Source of the DNA: Drosophila miranda
Lineage: Eukaryota; Arthropoda; Insecta; Diptera; Drosophilidae
Length of the DNA: 64,000 nt
Direction of reading: 5' to 3'
Assembly: GCF_003369915.1 (NCBI RefSeq)
Contig: NC_046674.1
Location: 20,525,657 to 20,589,656 of the forward strand
Shown here in pieces: positions 35,640 to 48,060 of this stretch. The translations under genes and the position numbers were made by a program. The notes beneath the pieces are model-generated. The model saw only the letters and a list, made by a program, of their open reading frames with translations. It had not been told where the DNA came from and did not search any database. Position 1 is the first letter of the stretch; each line of letters begins with the position of its first letter.

Positions 35640-36170
35640 ATATAAAAATCTTGTGTCATGGTGTTTGTATGAAAATTCCTCCCAAACGGCTCGACTCATT
35701 TTTATGAATTTTTTTTTGTTTATTTAGTAGGTATATGAATGGGTTATTAACTGTTTTCCCCTTGATACCCACAATTTTTAATGCATTTAAACATGTGGCA
35801 ATTGCGTGAATCTCAAATCCACAAGGACAACAAGTACATCCAGCATTTAAATCCGCTTCGTTTCTTTGTTTCGCATCAGAGAACAAGCCAAATATTGAAT
35901 ATTTCGCCCATCCGAAAGTGCGGATTGGTGTCATGAACAACGAATGTCCATTTTGTACAAACATGAGTCAGATAGTATGTGTTCCGCATCAGGAAATGTG
36001 TAACTACTTGAAATCGAACACCACCAGAACCATTGAACGGCTTGCTCATCGGCACGTACCCAGATTCAAACCTCTTCCCGAAGTCCATTCGCACATTCGA
36101 TTTATGCTCGAAAAATTGGGGGAAATGATTTGCAGCTATAAAATACTATCATTGATCTGCATATGAACAT
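35640..36170 (+). mobile_element. Possible Helitron-derived fragment
   Basis: The open frame around 35880-36160 includes KVRIGVMNNECPFCTNM. Helitron Rep/helicase proteins carry near their N-terminus a segment of the type IGxMNxxCxxCxAL, so the spacing of MNxxCxxC fits. The usual following glycine-cysteine pair is replaced and the frame soon loses similarity. Upstream, CCAAACGGCTCGACTCATTTTTATGAA (35679-35705) resembles a string common in insect transposon DNA. No termini, nuclease or helicase motifs are seen, so at most this is a broken piece. Confidence 0.35.
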
Positions 36171-39100
36171 TTTACTCTTATATTCTGCTCGGTTTTTTTT
36201 AGTTTTGCTTGGACAGAGCTACTCCAGGAGGGGGCTTTTTCCAATTTTCAGAGGGTATCACTTTCAGACAAATACATCCCGCCGGGTAAGTTCTATGTGG
36301 CATATCCTGAATCGTGGACTTGGAAGCTTCTCCATGCGCCGGGCCGCGGCTAGACTGGCAGCGATAAGCCTCCGAGCAACTGAAAGCGTGGAAACGTTCC
36401 GCTTTATTGCTATGACTGCCGTTGAACTGGCCGTCATCAGTTTTTACGCAAAGATTTAACGATGGGGTGGCTACATGCTCAAAAGTAGATAATCCCCAAC
36501 CGAAATACTTGTACCTTACGCCTGGCGTAAAATATAAAATAAAAGTGCAATAAACTGACCCAAAGGGCAGCAATTATTTTGTGAGCAGAAAAGATATTTT
36601 GAGCGAGGCTTTAAGCTAATGGAGGTCATACGGACAACGATCGAACACCAGGAAAAAGATCCGTGAAGTCACAGCAAGAACTTATTGTTACCAATGTTTC
36701 TTCGAGCTTAAATGAACGTTTTAATACTATAATTTATTTTAATTTTCAAATAAGTTTAGTATTCAATAAGAAGAAACATTTGCTTAGCTCAAGGCCAGAC
36801 AGACGGCAGTGACAATCATTAAATTCACTACAAACAAAGTATGGCGAGTTCACCGCCTCGTTAAGGGTACCCCAACGTGGCTCAACGTGTTTGTTTTTCA
36901 TAATTTACGAGCCGAAATGTTTCATTTCATGTTTTATGGCAAATAAATTATGGACCATCTCCCCCTGCAAGGGAAGGCAGCTAAGCCACCGATAAGAACT
37001 TCTGGTTCGCAAAAAAGCAACAAAAAAAAAAAAGGGAAAACCCCAGAAAAGAAACATGACAAAATAATGGAAGAAGAACTGCAAACGGATAGAGGGAAAT
37101 TTATGTGCGTTTATTGATTGCCAAACGAAACACAACAGAAAAAAAGGATGAAAACTTGTCCAGAAACCGAGTAGATTTTATGTAAATTTTACTTTGGTCC
37201 TCAACGCGACTTTTATGAAGACAAAGTGCAGCTGAGTTCGGCTTATAAGGAAACGCCCAACTCAAGTCAAAGGGATTCTGGACTTGGGCTCTCGACAATG
37301 GTTGGCGTGCAGTCAATGAGCCTTGAAAGAGGAAGTCATCGAGAGTGGTCCCTTAAAGTGGCCAGGCCAAGGACAACACTGAAGAGAAATTCGTCCTAGA
37401 TCTGTGGTAGTGGAGTCATGGAGCGCCAGAGGCGGGCTAGGCAGTAACGCCACATGTGGGATAGCCCGCCCATACTTACTCGTATGTACATATGTGGGTC
37501 ATTTATATGCAAAGCATATAGCCAGGCTTCACAATATGCGGGCTCTAATAAGCTGAAGAGCCTGGAACTAGCACTGGGACTGGTTCTGGGAGTGGGTGTA
37601 CACCGCAAGCACGTATTCCTACTGCACCCAGGTAGTCTGGACTATAATTTGGTCTCGCATCGAACTCAGCCCCAGCCTCTTGTAGCATCCTTCAGCAACA
37701 GCTGCTGCCCTAAATATAATTTCAATAGAAAAAGTTGCCAATACCAAATATAAGGTCCAAGTGTGGTTCGTGCCCTGTAAGAACCTCTCAAACTCATAAC
37801 AATAGTAGTTCCTCCCTCCCTCGTCAAGCGGAAGGACCTACGAAAAATGTGTTTATTTTGAGATTTCTTTCCATACTTTATTGCTTAATAATGTTTATCC
37901 GTGCCAAAAATAAGAAAAAACTTTTTTACTTTAATGCTGAAATTGAGCTAAGGGGAAAAACTAGTTTAACGAACCGATAAAACAAAAACTTACTCGGAGA
38001 AATAAATAAAAAAAAAAAAAAATAATAATTCTTTCGATAAATAAAAAGGGAAAAAAGCTGTTCACAATAAGAATATTAAGATCTAAAGAGATTTGAACAA
38101 ATAAAAATACTCCTAATTGTGTCCATAATAATGCTTTATATTTATTTTGTATTTTTCAGTTTAGTTAATGCTCTCTTGTACTGAGTTCATTTAATATTTA
38201 GCAAGTATCCTTCGAAATACGAATATTCACTCAAAAATTCAGGCAATGCCCCTTATGTGATGATTCTGTTACGAAGTCGCTACTAAATAGCATAAAGAAA
38301 TAAATTAATTAAAAAAAACAAAGGCAGAAAAAACGTTGAGAGTCTATGTAGTTGATATTGGGAGGATTATTTAAATTCCAATTAATTAATTTAAATTGGC
38401 TTTACATAAAAGGTCTTTCACCTATGAGTAAATATATATCTCCACACAAAGTCTAACAAAGATGATTTATTAAAACTGATAAATCGTCAGAAAAAAAACA
38501 AGATTGGGATTGCTCATTTGTTGTTTCTAGGGCAACAAGCAAAAAGCATTATACTTCAGACCGAGTTGATTTTAAATTGAATGCTAAAAATAAATCAAAA
38601 AATATGCTCAAGAAAGCATCAGTCGTTGAATGAGATAAATATATGTAGCTATATATATACATATGTATATGTTTATACCTAAGATGTATGTACAGATAAA
38701 TATGTGTATAAGTATTTATTTATGAACATGTAGATAAAAGTCTGCGACGAACCAGCGATAGTTGGACAGAAATAAAATTTGCTTGGAAGAGAAATTCAGT
38801 ACAAAATTCGCTGATACGAATATTGGTAATGCGGCAAGACGAATATGGTTGGCAATGGTAATAAGGCAATGACGTCCGTGCTCTGCATGGAGAAGACATA
38901 CTGATTCTCGGAATAGCCCATCTTAATCCCGGTATCCTGGCATAGCAAATCAAAGCTAAACGAACGAAATCTATATAACCTCGTACTGAAATAATTTGTA
39001 TTAATAATTGTGGAAATGGTTTGGGAGGAACTGAACGAAACGAAACGAAAGAGCAGACAGACTGAAATTGTTCATAAAATTAAGTGGAAACAATGGGAAA

Positions 39101-40937
39101 GTTTAGCTTGAGGTAAAATGCAAATAGTCGGCAGTTAACGGGTACCAAACACACAATCCAAATTACCGTCGTGATTTTGGCGATTTTCTGCTTTCAAAAA
39201 GTTGTCTGGCATATGCGGCGTATGCGCAACGCGGATTTATCTTACAATGTCAACAGGGCAGAGGGTTCGTCTGGATTATATATGTATGTCTTATGTAAGA
39301 GCGCACATATATGGGACACGTACTCAGTTACAATATGTACGGGTGGAGTTGCCTGTAAAGTAAGTAAAAAGTCATGAAAGCATCACTGGAATACAAGTAC
39401 GCTACACAAATTTCCCCAAAGAGTCTGAGCACCGACCGTCTCAGGTAGATGGTGGTCTTTGTTTATGGTAATCGGCTAAGGGAGGGAGCCACTATTCACT
39501 TTACTTTTGCCAGAGCACAATATATGTGTCAGGCGAAGAGGTGCTTAAAAAATATGAAACACACCTACACATACATACTCGTACTTGGCGGCAAGTGGCA
39601 ACTCCATCAGATTGTGGCCCACCTGGCTTTAATACAGAAATCGCAGCTGCAGCAGTTGCCTGGAGCCTCTGTTGTTGCCTGATCACAATGCCCTTGACTG
39701 CTTGTGATTTCCTGCGGAAGTTTTTAGCGAGAGATAACCAAACAAATGAGAACATCCGCGTCGAGGGTTCCGATTTTTGGATACCCGCTTCTTGGAAATT
39801 ATTGGAAGTTTAAGTTCTTGAAATTTGAATATGAAACCTCTCGCAACTGATTCTCATTCGATGGTCATGCAGTTTTTATTATGAGAGGTTTAAAATCATC
39901 TTTTATCTTTATCTTTCATCTTTTAGCAACCCACATACACCATCCTCTGGGTATAGTCTAACCTTTCAACCAACGAATACAGGGTATGCAAAATTAAACA
40001 CTGTATGGAGACGGATGAGCGGGAGAGCGGAAGAGAGGTGTGGAGCGTGTGTCAAGGGGAAATCGAGTTAATGGATTGATTGGATGAGATACATTTATGG
40101 TCCATCTTCTTGGGTAGAGTAAATATCTTGAGTTTGGATTGGCTGATTGGTTCTGAGAATCAGGGCTATCCTTAAAGACTTGGTTGCTATAATACAGAGG
40201 GACTTGCATTTAATGAAACCATTTTGTTAAATTATCAACTTCCTCGTACAAAGCACTCATAAATCACTCATTTCGTTGAAATTCGTTGAAAAAAAGCTCA
40301 AACTTAACGGCGAAAATTGAGTGAATGCCAAAAACATACGAAGACTGCGTCGTTCGGCTCGGGACACGATGCCTTATCAGAAAGTAACCTGTTGGTCGGC
40401 GGCACGGCAGTGCTGCCCATCAGTTGCTTGTGTTTTCTCGTGGAAGTTGGACGCGAATCGGCAGAAGCGCACCCATTCAATTTCGATAGAGAAAGCACAC
40501 AGGGAATTGTCTCCGGCAAACGACAGAAATATTTTTATTTTGAAGTGAAGAACAGTGAGAGAGAGAAGGAAGTGAAGAGGAGGCCAAACAAGTGCCGGAA
40601 CGTGCTCGAGTGTCTCCATTTTTGCGGTTTTCTTATGTGGACACCCGTTTCCCTCATCAAATTGGCATACGCGTACCCTCCTCAGTGCTGACACGCCGCC
40701 GGTCGCCAATTTTCGGTTTTTGTTTTCATTTCAATACGAGACAAACTTTTCAACTTTTCGGTTTTGTTTAATGCAGAACAATATTATTTGACTGCCGGTT
40801 AGCGTATAACTGCAGCAATAAACTTGAAATTAAATAAATTTTCCCAAGTGCGTAAAGAGAGAAAGGGAGGTGAGTGGATTAAACACAAAAATGTATTTGT
40901 TAATAAGTTGGACATGTTATTCGGGGGACGAGGACAT

Positions 40938-41010
40938 GGCCCAAAGCCATACCCAAAGCCAGACCCAAAGCCAGACCGAAAGCCAAACCCAAAGCCAAAG
41001 CCAAAGACTG
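40938..41010. repeat. CCAAAG-type hexamer repeat
   Basis: Imperfect tandem CCCAAAGCCAGA/CCAAAG units over about 70 bases. Confidence 0.8.
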
Positions 41011-44000
41011 AGTCAAGGCTAAAGTGTAACCCGGAGTATATTCATCGGCACAAATTGAATTCCATCCAACTTTTTCCTCGGCCTCTTTTCTTTTTTTTCC
41101 TTTCATCTCTTGCCCCCAAAGAAAAGTTTTATTTCACTGCCAAGCGAGAAAGTGAGAGATGGAGACAAGGAAGTCCCGAAAAAAACATTAAACTTTCACT
41201 TTGTTTTGCGACAAAACAAATAAGTTAGCAGGAAAAAAAGAAAATAAAAAAAAAAACGTACGGCTGGCTAAAATAGAAAAAAGAGATCCGTAAGAATGAA
41301 ATGCTAAATGCATTCAAAGAACTCGAAACAGAGTGAGACACGTATTCCGTTTGCTTTTTATGGCACAATCGAATGACTTGGCCGTGACTGTTCCTTAATT
41401 AAAAATGCAAATTTCCCTTAATTTGAATAGAGCTCTTCGAAAAACAAGCGGAAGAAGAGCATCCACAAGACCAACTGCAAGAGAATGGTCCCCAACAACT
41501 GTAGATTGATTTTAATTGATCCCATCTGACATGGATGCCAGTCATCCATCCATCTATCCATCCAACCATCCATCAATTGTTTATTTGATAAGCAAACGCA
41601 TTGATTGCTTTTGTCCATCTATGGTCGGCTCTCTCCGACTCCAGCTCCGTCTTCGTCTCCGGCTCTGTTCCAATGAATGCTAATGAGTGCTCTGCTCAGG
41701 TGGGAATTGGACTGGTTTATGCGGCGTATGCGTAATGTTAATCAGAATTGTCCTGGGGCGTAATATGCATATGTGATTGGGAGTAGGAATAGGGAATAGG
41801 TAATGAATTATGGTTTCTTAGCCTGAGCCAGAACCATGGTCCACATTGCGTATACATTATATGCGTATACGTAACGGAATAAAAGACTCTCCATATCTGG
41901 GAAAATGCTGAGCCCTGAAATTGCAGACAGTGCATAGTCCTACCGCAATTCGCCAGCCATTTTCCGCTTAAAGAAGTTGGGCAGTGAGACGAGGAGACAC
42001 GGTGGGCAAACGCATTTCAATTTGCATATGCGGACACGCCAATGCCCGCTGATGGCCACTGAAATGGGTCCTTGAGGTAAGCCAGCTCGCCAAAATTTCG
42101 CAGTTAAGACCAAAATGGGGAAGATGTTCGCATGGACTGAGATAGCAACCGCAATGTCATCAGTCGATTAAGGTGGTTCTGCTTTCTGTCCGCTCCGCTC
42201 CGCTTCTCTCTTCTAACTCGCACTGCTCTGGCCGCCGTCCATTTGCATTTGAATCAGCATGTGGCCAGAGCAAGGGAGCCACGGAACACAGTTGGAGGCC
42301 AAAACTTTTCAGCACTTTTCAGCACATTTCGGGCTCAAAACTTTTTATTTTTACTGTTGTCAAGTGCTCATTGGAAAGAAAGGGTATGCTCGTATTGTTA
42401 ACATGATACTAGAATCGCTGAATCTGTGAGTGAAGAATCTTCAGCATTATTGGATTAAATCTACGAAAGCCTGCCTGCTTCCCTTTAGGTATCCACCAGT
42501 CGAGTCTCCTCTATGCCCAAAATCGACTCAACTTGTTTTCCCTGTGCTCGTGTATCGTTTTCCATTTTTATTGGTTACTAAGTTTTGCATAAATTATGCA
42601 CGAGGCTGCATGTGCATGGGTTTGTGTGTGTGTTTATGGGGAAAATCGCTTGATAAGAAATGCGTATAGGTAGGGATGGAATGGAATGGAGAGCAGGCAG
42701 GGCATGGAATGGATGGCAGAAGGCGGAAGGTGGCCTGGATTCCAGCAGCTGCTTGAATTTATTTGATTTCTCACAGTCGCAAGTCACAGGTGACATTTTT
42801 ATGGCCAATCTGAGCGACGGAGGCCCCTGGTCCGGACCCAGACCCGGACCCGGACTCGAGGACATCTCGAAACAGTCAACAGCAACCAGAACACGGCCTT
42901 CGAGTGCTGGGGACTGGCTCTGGGAACTCAGGCCACGGCATGGCCATAAAACGATTGGCATTCTCAAGGCCAGCAGCGGTTGCCATTGACATTGCCTTTG
43001 ACTTGGTCTTTGGTCTTGGGTTCCTTTGAAAGCAGGCCCTGTAGCAGCAGCCACACAGCCACACAGCAACACCCACACCCTCATCCACACCCACAGCCAC
43101 AATGTAATCTGGGCTCGTAGTCTGAGGGTCTGAGGGGTGGTCGAGCCAGATTCTTGTTTTCTATTGACAGTCACTCAGACGATTGCGACTAGGATTTTCA
43201 AATTTCTCCAGAGACCAACGAGACCGGCTTAGAGCTCCGACCATTCATTCCCCACTGCCCCGTGCGACCTTTCGGTGTACCTACCGACTAGTTTCGTTTA
43301 TGATTTCGGTTCATCCAGTTGCTCACTTAACTTTTGTCAATAATTCAGTTCCCAGTGGGAGAAACACACGCTGGCAGAGATTCAGAGTGGGGCCAGAGTT
43401 TCCTCCAGTGGAACCCAAAAAATTAATTGCTTTTCAATTAGACGCCCGACGGACAGAATATAAAAAAAAAAAATGCCCCGTTGAAGCTTCATGGATACAG
43501 AGAAACCGCAATTGGGGGCCCGGGGATTTGGATTGAAGTGAGGGCCATTACTGGCTGTGGGCTATAGGAAAAGGCCCATACCATGCGGCCAGCAGCATAA
43601 TTAATTCTCTATTCATGAAAGAGTCGCTTGGGCTGCGTCGCTGCGGATGGGTGAATTCTCAGAAATACTTGCGTGTAAAAGTATAACCAGATTTCGGGAT
43701 TCATCCGATTTTGCGTACTCGTAGTGAATAAATTAAACCAAAAATCAAAAATCGATTTAGAAAACAACATCAGAGGTTGACAATTTCAGTTCATGTTAAT
43801 TTATCTGTATTTCCAGAAAATCTCTTTCGTATTTATTGTATTTATTATAATATATTCTGTGCCAGAGTTGATGCTCACTTGAAGAGTATCCATTGATTCA
43901 TTATCATACTATGGCCATCATACTATACTCGCCATGGTCTCTACCATCGTCATCATCACAGCGCTTTATCCCCATTACCATTCCCATTCCCATCGCCACC

Positions 44001-44220
44001 CATGTTGACTCAACCCCATATCGTGTCGAGCAGACCGCGGCCGCACCGCGGTTCAAATATCATTAAAATGCAAAAATTGACGTACGGCAAAGAGGAGCTG
44101 GGCAGCGGAGTGGTACTCGTGGCAGGGACCAGGGTTATGCTCGGGGGCCACAAAATAGAGATAGCGCCATCCACATAGATAATACACGACGTGGGTGGCA
44201 TAGGGAGCTGGCTGCCCGCT

Positions 44221-44272
44221 GCCCCGTGTCCCCGTTGCCCCGCTGTCCCGTGTCCCCGTTGCCACGCTGTAC
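44221..44272. repeat. Two-copy 24-bp minisatellite
   Basis: CCCCGTGTCCCCGTTGCC followed by CCGCTG is repeated once as TCCCGTGTCCCCGTTGCC plus ACGCTG. Confidence 0.7.
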
Positions 44273-44718
44273 CGTCTCTCACTTCTTGGCTCTTGGCTCT
44301 TGGCACTGCTTTGTCGGATATCCCGTCCACGGAGTGAACATTTAATTAATTGCGTTTGCTGGCTTGGTGCGTTGATTAAAACTCCATTTACAATGTTTGG
44401 CTAACATTTAAGTCGGAGCCAAGGGAGTTAGTTGCTTATTAATTAGCATACTTAGACAGGGCCAGAAGCTGCCACAGCCACTTTCTGGCTGCACTATCCC
44501 GTAGACTTCTTTATTCTGAGTGAACATATTACAGAGATAAATCAGCATAGCGATAAACCGAAATCGAGACGGGTAATTGGATGCTCGTAATACCGAACCG
44601 AAGGTCAGCCGAAAAGACCCCCAAAGGATCCCCAGACTATGATAACTTAATCGCTTTAAAGCAGCTGGCAGGCCACAAAAAGGTCAAGTTCTCAATTTGT
44701 CTGAAATGGTTTGCTTTT

Positions 44719-45630
44719 TATACCCGATACTCAAAATGAGTATAGGGGTATATTAGATTTGTGGTGAAAATGGATGTGCGTAACGTCCAGAAGGAATCGT
44801 TTCCGACCCCATAAAGTATATATTTCTTGATCATCATCAATAGCCGAGTCCATTGAGCCCTGTATGTCTTTCCGTCCCTATCAGCGCCTAGTGCTCAAAG
44901 ATTATAAGAGCTAGAGCAACGAAATTTTATATCCGAACTTCTGGGATATGTCACTGTTACAAGTATATTTCAAAACATCGCTCCGCCCACTTCCGACCCC
45001 ACAAAGTGCGAAGATCTGTGGCAACAATATTGAAGATACGGAAAACCAGAAAACGAAGAATCGTAGAGGATGACTATATCTTCTAGAATGCACAATCTGA
45101 ACCAGATCGTATAATTATTATAGCCAGAATCAAGAAAACAATTTCATTCTCTCTCGCTCTATCTCTCTCTAACACACAGGTTTCATGGTCGGCTTTGCCT
45201 ATTGCAAAATGTGAGTTCAAGGATCTCAGAGACTATAAGAGCTAGAGCAACCAAATTTGGTATCCACACTCCTGTGATATCGGACCTTGACAAGTTAGTT
45301 TCAAAATTTCGACACACCCCCTTCCGCCTCCGCAAAGGACGAAAATCTGGGGCATCCACAAATCTCAGAGACTATTAAGGCTAGAGTAACCATATTTGGT
45401 ATCCAATCTGGATCGGATCGGATTATTATTATCGCCGAAAGTAGGAAATCAGTCGCTACGCAGCGCCCGACGACACGCTCAGACTGATTTTCTGTCTCTC
45501 TCGCACGCACTCTTTGTCGTGTCGTGCAATGTTAGCGCCGTCTGGTGGAGGAGAGCCATACTGACTAAGTATCGGGTATAAATGTAGAGTTGCGGTCGCC
45601 GCAACAGCTCACAACGTTCCCCCTCGTTTA
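44719..45630 (+). mobile_element. DINE-1/INE-1-like Helitron derivative, copy 2
   Basis: The same inverted ends as copy 1 are present: TATACCCGATA at 44719-44729 and TATCGGGTATA at 45570-45580. The ATACTCAAAATGAGTAT hairpin follows the start. The right-end hairpin is GTTGCGG-TCG-CCGCAAC, then ACAACGTTCCCCCTCG. It is about 250 bp longer than copy 1 because the internal CTCA-AGA-TATAAGAGCTAGAGCAAC module occurs three times (about 44893, 45226, 45361). The CCGT microsatellite of copy 1 is short here. No coding capacity. Confidence 0.88.
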
Positions 45631-46593
45631 ATATTATGAAGGATAACTTTTTATGAAACAGCTAGGAAATTGTTTCAACCTGGAATAATACCTGGAGTAA
45701 AATTAAATTGATTATGTGTTAAAAATATGTTCCCCTTTTGTCGTGTTCCACAGGAACACAGAATAATTTTCTGATTGTTTTCCAATCACACCAAAAATAT
45801 GTAAAAATATTCAAAAAAATGTGCCTTAGTATTATTTATAAAGTAAATGATTTGGAAGCTTTCTCCCACCATTTCCTCCAGCCATTTTCTTTCCATTCTC
45901 TATTAAAAATTGAAAGACGTTTGATTTGCCCGAACCTATGGATAGGTTGAAGCCAAGGCTGAACCTGAAACTGCCCCAAGAAAAAACTCGATTTGGTGGC
46001 ACTGCCTTCTGACTGGCCACGCTACCCTCATTATGAGTGATGGGCGAAGACATTTGCAAAGTGCACCGCCTTCTGATAAGGACAATGATAAAGACAAAGG
46101 AGCAAAAAAGGTTCGGGAGCAACGGCGGCAGTAGTATCGGCTCCAGAGACCAACAAACCCATCGAGCGGCACTCATCCGGTTGAGATTGCTCTACGGTAT
46201 AAATTTATGAGGCCATTGTCTCCTGCTTAACCGCAGAATGCTTGCAATGGAAGCTGCACTAAATGGTCAATTAATTATGGTCGCTGGCCCTTGAACCAGC
46301 CCCACAATCACGCAGACACAAACCACACACGAAGTGCAGTCTTAAAGTGCGCCCTGGCGTGTGTGAGCAATGGAATCGCGTGAGCATAGGTTAAGGCTGA
46401 GGCAGGGTCCGGGGCCGGGTCCGGGTCCTGGGGGAGAGTCATGTATGTACAATATATTCGCCATAAAATTCATTGATTCTCATTCGATTCTAATATTGGT
46501 TTTGCCTGGTATTCTCGTACTCGAACTCGTGTGTGTTTGCCGGCCCGGGCGCCGATGTCGCCGCCCGTTATGCAAGGACACGGAACAGAGAGC

Positions 46594-46633
46594 AGGGACC
46601 GAGGACCGAGGACCGAGGACCAAGGACCAAGGT
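46594..46633. repeat. GAGGACC 7-mer tandem repeat
   Basis: About five imperfect copies of GAGGACC/AAGGACC. Confidence 0.75.
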
Positions 46634-48013
46634 TGGGCAAACAAATGGCGTCAAAGACAAGGGAAATTGGTTTCATTTTTGCAGTTGTTGTTTTTTTTTT
46701 GTTTTTTGGTGTGGGGCCATTGTTGCTGTGGCAGCCGGAAAAAGGTTAAACGCCCAAACAAGTGAGCAATGCCATCATGGAAAAGGCACAAAATGAGCCA
46801 TACTTGTACAAACAGGGATAAGCGGATATGGGAAAAGGGTTCAAAGAGCGCGTAGAAAGGTGTGGGGCTATGGAAAAGTTCCAAATCTTCAGATAAGACA
46901 CACAAACACACACACACATATGTATACTTTAAGTAATTTGTAGCTGTATTCGCCAAAGGACAAGATGACTATAGTGACTATGTAAACTGCCATTCAATGG
47001 CAAACGACAACAAAAATGGAATACCATTCCAAGACAATAGACAAACGATAGATGATATTGTCATAAATCCCGAATCAATACAATTTAATTATAATCAAAA
47101 GACAGGCCAACAGGGCATTTACTATTTGGCGTTTATATAAGTAAGATTTTCTAAGATATACTGCATCCTGCATTTGTTAAAATTGACTCTGGTATTTACA
47201 ATACTTTTCACTTTTCAGTTTCGAATAATATAAACAAATATATCAATAATCTGAAAGACTCATGACATTATATAAAGCCTAATTGATGTGCTCTATCGGA
47301 AATTTTAGTTTGACTGATTAATTGTATTTTTTTATTTTTTATTTACTCTTGAAAGTTGGAGAAATTCAAGAAATTGAAGAAACTTTTCAAACTTTTACTC
47401 CTGTCGCTGAAACTTTTCAGCCCATTGAGGCCCAGATCTCTCTCTTTGACATTGTAATCGTAGGGCGAAACATTGACCTCGCGGTAGGTAGATCCTACCT
47501 GGTAGGATCCTTTAAGCTTATGCACCCATTCTTGTCCCAATATAGAGCTCTTCGCCGTTACTTCCGCGCTATCAGCTGCGGATGTCGTCAGTGGGGATTT
47601 ACTTGTTTCTGTAGAGCCCTGTGCTAAATGAGCTCTATTTGGGGAGACCCTTCACAAGATCTTTTTCGAAAACACAATCTTCGATGTAAAGAATGTTGGT
47701 TTTTATTATATCTTATTTTTCTTCGCTTAATCAAACTCGAAAAGCTCTTAAGCTTCTAAAAATTCTACACACATCGAAATTTCCAAATAGTCATTATTCA
47801 TTCAATGTTACTTTAATCATTCGTAATCTATCAAAGCCCCATCCAAGTGGACATATTCGAAGTCCCCAAAGATAATCTGCAAATGCGAATAGCCTTTATT
47901 TATTTAGTTGAACGGCAAATGGTAAATGAAATTATTGTCTTTGCATATGAAAAATGAAAATTGTGAGTAAATAACCCGAAGAAAGGAAAGTCTTACAGAC
48001 AGACCCAACCAGA

Positions 48014-48060
48014 CAGATAGAAGGACAGACAGACAGACAGACGGACAGACAGATAGCGAG
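48014..48060. repeat. CAGA tetranucleotide repeat
   Basis: Run of CAGA with occasional CGGA/TAGA substitutions. Confidence 0.8.

Larger units (their letters stand above)
36171..44718. other. Intergenic DNA, probably sNPF-R upstream territory
   Basis: No convincing coding sequence in 8.5 kb. A possible non-coding exon ends in GGGAG before GTGAGT at 40870, preceded by a leader-like stretch. Low-complexity stretches include CCAAAG repeats at 40938-41010 and a duplicated 24-mer at 44221-44272. Distance and orientation suggest introns or enhancers of sNPF-R, but I cannot demonstrate this. Confidence 0.35.
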
